DNA of 64,000 bases from contig NC_013080.1 in assembly GCF_000142805.1 (NCBI RefSeq), forward strand, positions 1,054,001 through 1,118,000, read 5' to 3'. The DNA comes from Lachancea thermotolerans CBS 6340. Taxonomy: Eukaryota > Ascomycota > Saccharomycetes > Saccharomycetales > Saccharomycetaceae. The notes under the pieces were generated by a model, which saw only the letters and a program-made list of their open reading frames with translations, was not told the origin of the DNA and did not search any database. This document shows positions 59,334 through 64,000 of this stretch, in pieces (position 1 is the first letter of the stretch; the number at the start of each line of letters is the position of its first letter). The position numbers were made by a program, and so were the translations under genes.

Positions 59334-59729
59334 CGGTGTATCACTATTCGCGGCCAGAGTCTGGCCAAAGAATTAATATTCGTACATAATGCGCACCGGG
59401 CGCCCTGGGCGCCTTTAATGAACTATGAATAATGGGAACCGGTGCGGCGCGGGCCGCGGACTCTGCGTGCGCGACGCGCGCTTTGCGGGGCACTAGGTAG
59501 GCGGGTGGGCAGTGTCGCTCTGTACGGGATGTGCGGTGTGTGGGAAATTAGATCTCGTGACTGAACGAGCTCCGGCGCTCGAGCTTCCCCCGAGACCCAC
59601 TTCTGTGAGGAGCTGGGCCGGGAGCTGCGTCTCCGGCACGTGACCACTGCCAATTGATGCGTTAGGCTTAAATACGGCACACTACACATACGCGTTACAT
59701 TCGTTTATCTACTCGCGCCGCGGGCCCGC
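59334..59729. other. Convergent 3' region STP3 / desaturase gene
   Basis: About 400 bases, GC-rich, with a CACGTG box at 59637-59642. Nothing else is recognised. Confidence 0.4.
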
Positions 59730-60986
59730 TCACTTGGGACCCATGCCCACGCCCTCGTTGTTCACGTTTCTGAACATTAAAACGCCGTCCGCGCCTTCCA
59801 CGTACTGGCACGCACGGGCCACCTTCCAGAACGACTTGAACATGTTCTCGTCGCACGAGCGGTAGTGCTCGCCCATGACCTTCTTGATGGCCGCGGACGC
59901 GGGGCGCGCGTTGTAGAACGGAATGCGGCTCACAAAGTGGTGCAGCACGTGCGTCTCGATGATGTCGTGGAAGATGTGGGGGCCCACGAACCACAGCTGT
60001 CTGTCGATGGTCGCGGCCGCGCCCTTGGCAAAGGTCCACTCGCTCTGGTCGTAGTGGGGCAGCGTCTGGTCGGTGTGCTGCAGGAAGGTGATAAACACCA
60101 GCCAGTGGTTGACCCACAGGTAGGGCACGAACCAGTTGATGAACAGCGACCAGCCCCCGAACTTCAAGTACCACATGCGCAGCACCACGAGCTGCGTGAC
60201 CACGCCGATGTCACTCAGCAGGATGTACAGCGCGTCCTTGGAGTTGAACAGCGGCGACGTGGGCCAGAAGTGGTTGCGCTTCCACGCGGGCACGCCCGGG
60301 TACGTCTGGCCCGTGACGTTCGTGAACAGGTGGCCCAACCAGCCGCCCAGTTGTTGCAAGACCAGCTCGCCCAGGGTGCGCAGGGGGGAGTCCTCCGTGT
60401 ACTCGGCCAGGTTCGCCGCCCACCCGCGCTTCTCCCAGAACTCCTCCTTGGTGGGAGGCAGGAACACCATGTCGCGGGTCAAGTGGCCCGTCGCCTTGTG
60501 GTGCTTCGAGTGCGAGTACTTCCACGAAAAGTAAGGCACCAATAAATAAGAGTGCAGCGTCCAGCCCACGAAGTCGTTGATCACCCCGGACTCCGAGAAC
60601 GCCTGGTGCCCACACTCGTGCGCCAGCACCCACAGCCCGGTGGACCACAGGCCCATCGCGGCCGCGTAAGCGCTCCAGAACACAAACCGCACGGGCCACG
60701 CCTCGGGCAGCGCGGGCCCGATCACGCAGTTCGCGAGGTACGCGAGCCCGCCCAGCACCGCGATGTCACGTGCCACGTACGACAGCGACTTCCCCAGATC
60801 GCGCTTGTAGCACTCCGCGGGGATCGCCGACAGCACGTCCTTCATCGTGTAGTCCGGCACCTTGAACACGTTCCCGTGCGTGTCGATCGCCACCTTGGGC
60901 TTCTCCGTCTCCGTCTGTGTCGACGACCCTCCGCCGTGGCCGCCCTGCATGCGTTCGAATCCCGAGCTCGACGCTATGTTTGCCAT
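59730..60986 (-). CDS. FAD2: Delta12 (or omega-3) fatty acid desaturase, FAD2 type
   Basis: 418 residues. The three histidine boxes of plant-type ER desaturases are HECGH (123-127), HSKHH (159-163) and HVLHH (346-350). Four hydrophobic spans lie around them. Acting in the ER with cytochrome b5, the family turns oleate into linoleate (Delta12) or linoleate into alpha-linolenate (omega-3). AHECGHQAFS and the HHFVSRIPFYNA segment look more like the Delta12 type, but I cannot separate FAD2 from FAD3 without an alignment. S. cerevisiae has no such gene; L. kluyveri and K. lactis do. It lies between STP3/4 and KRE9, where S. cerevisiae has nothing between STP4 and KNH1, which points to loss there. 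Confidence 0.92.
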   Translation of the reverse strand: MANIASSSGFERMQGGHGGGSSTQTETEKPKVAIDTHGNVFKVPDYTMKDVLSAIPAECYKRDLGKSLSYVARDIAVLGGLAYLANCVIGPALPEAWPVRFVFWSAYAAAMGLWSTGLWVLAHECGHQAFSESGVINDFVGWTLHSYLLVPYFSWKYSHSKHHKATGHLTRDMVFLPPTKEEFWEKRGWAANLAEYTEDSPLRTLGELVLQQLGGWLGHLFTNVTGQTYPGVPAWKRNHFWPTSPLFNSKDALYILLSDIGVVTQLVVLRMWYLKFGGWSLFINWFVPYLWVNHWLVFITFLQHTDQTLPHYDQSEWTFAKGAAATIDRQLWFVGPHIFHDIIETHVLHHFVSRIPFYNARPASAAIKKVMGEHYRSCDENMFKSFWKVARACQYVEGADGVLMFRNVNNEGVGMGPK

Positions 60987-62540
60987 TTTGTATTAAGCTT
61001 TCTTGTTGCGGTATCTGCCTTTCTGCAGAGCCTGGAATAATCTGTCTTTGGCTGCGAGTCAATCCCCAAGCTGCCACTGCAATTCAAACGGAAAACTGCC
61101 AAGTGTGCAAAGGATCTGGGTATTCACTCAATCGCTCAGCGTACGCCGGAAACTTCTCTCCTGCACACGCCGCTGATGGCCACGCCTCTTGTGCCCTTTA
61201 ATACTTCCCAGCCGTGAGGGCATCGAGCCCGATACTCGAAGAAGAAAAAAAAAATCGAGGAAAAACAGAAAAAAAAAAAAACGCCAGAACACCACTCAAG
61301 CGACGAAAAAAAAGATGTGTGTCCGCGATGAGCCTAAGGAGCGGCGATAGCGCGCGAGATGCATATGATTGTGGGAATACCGGCGGGCTCGCAGTGGCCC
61401 CTGCAGCGACCACGTGGAAGTGAGAGGTCGCGAGCCCTGCTGCGGCCGGCATGATGGCTTAGATCGCTCGGTACGCGCTGCGTGAACATCCCAACCTCAA
61501 AGTCCACATCTTCATATCGCGCGCTGCGTGTTGCGTGTTGTGCGCGAAGGGCCTGGGCACTCCGGGCTTTAATGGCTTTCCTCCAGAAGAAATGTATCGG
61601 CGTGGGGAGATTTCGGATACGCGATCGAGCCTCGGCGTTTCATATTGGATGCACCACCGCATCCCAGAGAGATCGGACTGCGGTCCAGGCATTACATCGG
61701 AATTTCTAGGGTTTTTTTTTTCGGAAGGCACTATGAACGCTGCAACGCAGGGCCGTATGAGCGGCCAGTGGGTGCAGAAATTAGTGGCGCGACGCGGGGG
61801 GGCAAGCCTAAGGGGGGACCTGCCGGGATAGCAAGTTGAGCAGTACACGGCTGACAAGGGAGCGGAGAATACGCGACCAGGAGACGTCGACGTGGTTACG
61901 TAACACAACCACTCGTGTAAAACGATATGGACCGTCGTCGTCGCCAGAGTGCCTTTCTCACGCTGGGAAAGCGCAGCGGGGCCTGCCGTGTGCAGGACGC
62001 GGTGCTTGGCGACAGCGCGCGCGGCGGCAGCGTGTCGCAGCGTGCCTGGCGCACGGACAAGGCTGGGTTCGGATCGCGTGTCGCGGCGTGACGTCCAGTC
62101 GGCTTCCTCGCATGGGGACATGCGCCGGCCAGCGTGTTGTTGTGGCAGGAGTACTCGGAATGGTGATAGCGCTTGTGTTTTCGGCGCCATCACGCGCCGT
62201 TCTGCGCAGCCCGTTTGCTCGGGACGTTGAAATCATTGTGTACGCATGTGACGCTTGGTCACTGGCGCGGAAGAGTGCAAAGAGCGACAGCGCGTCGTCG
62301 CGCCCGCGTGGCGAGCACTGATGCAGTTCTTGCTTGCCGCGCCCGCTGTAATACACGTTTCGGCGCCGCTGTCTTATTTTTAAGACGCGCGTTTTGGCTG
62401 CAGCGATGCTCGCAGCTTTCGGAGCAGAGCCGGCCAGTTTAAGTTTCACTTTCCTCTCGCCGGCGCGAGCTTAAAAGCCAGGCCCTGCGAGGCGGAATAG
62501 AAAGCTGGGATTTTCTCGGAATGAACTGTCTCCTGTCTCC
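60987..62540. other. Divergent intergenic region desaturase / KRE9
   Basis: About 1.55 kb, GC-rich apart from A-runs near 61245-61310. Many overlapping frames on both strands (for example 61459-62193) give Arg/Ala/Pro/Cys-rich nonsense and are taken as chance. No RNA gene or repeat was recognised. Confidence 0.45.
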
Positions 62541-63332
62541 ATGCGTCCTTTCTTCGTTCTCCTCGTTCTCTGGCGGCTGACCGTTGCGGACCTTTCTGTT
62601 TCTCGGCCTTCCGCAGGCGCGAAGTTCTCAGGCAGCTCGGGCGCCGCGTCAGTTGAGGTGGAGTGGATCGAGGCCGGCGGTGCTCCGGCGCTGTCGTCTG
62701 TCTCCGAGTTTACGTTTGTTCTCTGCTCGGGTCCCAACTCCGACATACAGGCCGTCACCAAGATCTCAACCGTGCAGGCCTCCAGCGTGGCCGCGGGCAA
62801 GCACAAACTCTCGATAGACCGCGCGTTGGTCTCCAACGGCATGTACTTTGTCCAAGTGGTGGCGGTCTCTCCGGAGTACGTCACAATTCACTATTCCAAT
62901 AGGTTTACGCTGGAGGGCATGCAAGGCCGGAACCGAGCGCTCTCGGTCACCGACTCCAGGCCCCCTGCCGCAGAGATCATAAGGGTCGGAGGCGAAAATC
63001 CACCACCGCCAATCAACTCGGCGTCCTTTTCAATCACCTATGTTTCGCAGACGGGCTCCTGGCGTTTCGCGCCCATGCAATCCCAGCCGCGCGCGACTAT
63101 CACCGCCACAACCTGGACTCGGCAACACCCGACCAGCGCGTGCACTTATTTCGCTAGCGACCCGCCACAGCCTAAATGGTATACTACTGTCACGCCCGGC
63201 TGGGACTACACCCTCCAAATTCGGTATAACGACGCTCACCCGGCACCACATCCAGAGAACAACGGCGGCTGGTACAACGCGGAAAATAGAAAAACACTAA
63301 GCGCGAGGAAAATAAATCACCCCTTGGGGTGA
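62541..63332 (+). CDS. KRE9: Cell wall beta-1,6-glucan synthesis protein KRE9/KNH1
   Basis: 263 residues. Residues 1-16 are a signal peptide (MRPFFVLLVLWRLTVA) with likely cleavage before Asp17. An N-terminal immunoglobulin-like domain carries VEVEWIEAGG and IHYSNRFTLEGMQG, and the C-terminal KRE9 domain ends with TPGWDYTLQIRYNDAHPAP. It is a secreted, O-mannosylated protein needed for beta-1,6-glucan in the wall. S. cerevisiae has KRE9 and KNH1; the neighbours STP4 and LHP1 place this gene on the KNH1 (YDL049C) track. It is the likely single ancestor. Confidence 0.9.
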   Translation: MRPFFVLLVLWRLTVADLSVSRPSAGAKFSGSSGAASVEVEWIEAGGAPALSSVSEFTFVLCSGPNSDIQAVTKISTVQASSVAAGKHKLSIDRALVSNGMYFVQVVAVSPEYVTIHYSNRFTLEGMQGRNRALSVTDSRPPAAEIIRVGGENPPPPINSASFSITYVSQTGSWRFAPMQSQPRATITATTWTRQHPTSACTYFASDPPQPKWYTTVTPGWDYTLQIRYNDAHPAPHPENNGGWYNAENRKTLSARKINHPLG

Positions 63333-63479
63333 GCGCGGCGCGCTGGCTCTCAAGCCCGAGCGCTAAAAAGGTGAACCAAAAATGCAGTGTACAAGTCTTT
63401 TTTTTCTTGATTATATAGCGATTGATAATAACAAGTGTGCGGGGAACTCAATGGGAAGAACCCCAAACAACCCCATTCC

Positions 63480-64000
63480 TTATTCGACTGCGGACTCCGA
63501 CGCTTCCTTTGCTGCAGCTTCTTTAGAAGCTTCACCTGCAGCCTCAGAAGCTCCCTCAGATGCATCCTTGGCACCGTCCTTCTCTTCAGACTTCTTCAAC
63601 TTTGGCATGTTCTTTCTGTGACCGGTGAAAGAGCGCGAGCGCTGGCCAGAGCCACTGAAGTTCTTGCTGCGTGTAGCTTCGCGCTGCTGGTCGTACTGCT
63701 TCTTGGTGACAGCATCCAACTTGCGGCCTTGGAAAGAGAGGGTCTCCTTGCCGGGTCCGTAAGTTTCTATAAAGTCGTTCGCATCTTTTTCCTGCGCGAA
63801 CTCAACGATGACGGTACCGTTGAAGTTTTTGCGGTGGTCCTTCTTCAAACGCACCTGGCTGACGGGACCAAGACTGTTGAAGAACTTCTCAATCTCTTCT
63901 TGAAGCTCGGTCTTCTCCTGTTTGTTCTCGTAGTCGAAGTTCATCACAGCGACAGTTCTCTTGCCTCTCTCGCGTCTGGCGTCGCTTTGAAGGTCTAGTG
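63480..64000 (-). CDS. LHP1: La protein LHP1 (partial, C-terminal 173 codons)
   Basis: The N-terminal La motif lies beyond the right edge. The visible part begins LDLQSDARRERGKRTVAVMNF, which matches the linker and start of the RRM in S. cerevisiae Lhp1 (YDL051W). It continues through the RRM (FNGTVIVEFAQEKDANDFI) and KNFSGSGQRSRSFTGHRK to an acidic, alanine-rich tail. Lhp1 binds the 3' UUU of new Pol III transcripts and helps tRNA maturation in the nucleus. It converges on KRE9. The reading frame is open across the edge, so the apparent GTG start at 63947 is not a start. Confidence 0.95.
   Translation of the reverse strand, partial: LDLQSDARRERGKRTVAVMNFDYENKQEKTELQEEIEKFFNSLGPVSQVRLKKDHRKNFNGTVIVEFAQEKDANDFIETYGPGKETLSFQGRKLDAVTKKQYDQQREATRSKNFSGSGQRSRSFTGHRKNMPKLKKSEEKDGAKDASEGASEAAGEASKEAAAKEASESAVE

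Noticed and set aside
61459-62449. Frames of up to 244 codons on both strands before KRE9
   Set aside because: No domain, no conserved motif, mutually overlapping and of GC-driven composition.

Overview
This window is nuclear DNA of a budding yeast of the family Saccharomycetaceae that diverged before the whole-genome duplication. A Lachancea-like species fits best. The evidence is short spliceosomal introns with TACTAAC branch points, tRNA genes of the S. cerevisiae type, and double conserved synteny: the genes interleave two S. cerevisiae chromosome tracks. It also carries a plant-type Delta12/omega-3 desaturase, which Lachancea and Kluyveromyces have and S. cerevisiae lost. I see no LTR, transposon, CRISPR array or viral relic.

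Layout. Positions 1-21,000 mix the YOR288-YOR290 track (MPD1, AMMECR1-like gene, SNF2) with the YMR226-YMR229 track (YDF1, TAF7, MTF1, RRP5). Two tRNA genes (Ala, Thr), a WBP2/GRAM-like gene and an unrecognised one-membrane-segment gene lie among them. Positions 21,300-27,740 hold YPK9, an Mpv17-family gene and RPS10. Positions 28,000-44,200 mix the YGR058-YGR065 track (PEF1, snR48, ERG25, ADE6, COX18, SPT4, VHT1) with the YLR363-YLR367 track (NMD4, a UPF0390 gene, GRX8, RPS22 with intronic snR44). Positions 44,500-59,300 follow YLR368-YLR375 (MDM30, SSQ1, ARC18, ROM2, ELO3, STP3/4), preceded by a Rod1-type arrestin gene. Positions 59,700-64,000 hold a FAD2-type desaturase, a KRE9/KNH1 gene and the C-terminal half of LHP1, on the YDL048-YDL051 track.

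Several genes only make sense when spliced. SNF2 has a hidden first exon, ARC18 a six-base first exon, and PEF1 an intron that decides its start. RPS10 is split near its 5' end, and RPS22 has a coding intron plus a probable 5'-UTR intron. Two snoRNA genes can be read directly: a C/D RNA (snR48) and an H/ACA RNA (snR44). The tRNA-Ala(UGC) gene appears to hold a 9-nt intron.

Base composition changes in blocks. Roughly 25.7-32.7 kb and 54.8-63.3 kb are very GC-rich in coding and non-coding DNA alike, while the rest is AT-leaning. The shift starts inside ROM2 and reverses inside ERG25, so it does not follow gene function. Recognisable regulatory sites include Tbf1 pairs before RPS10 and snR48, a Rap1 site (RPS10), a palindromic Vhr1-type element (VHT1), Upc2-type elements (ERG25), PAC and RRPE (RRP5), Gcn4/Bas1 sites (ADE6) and many CACGTG boxes.
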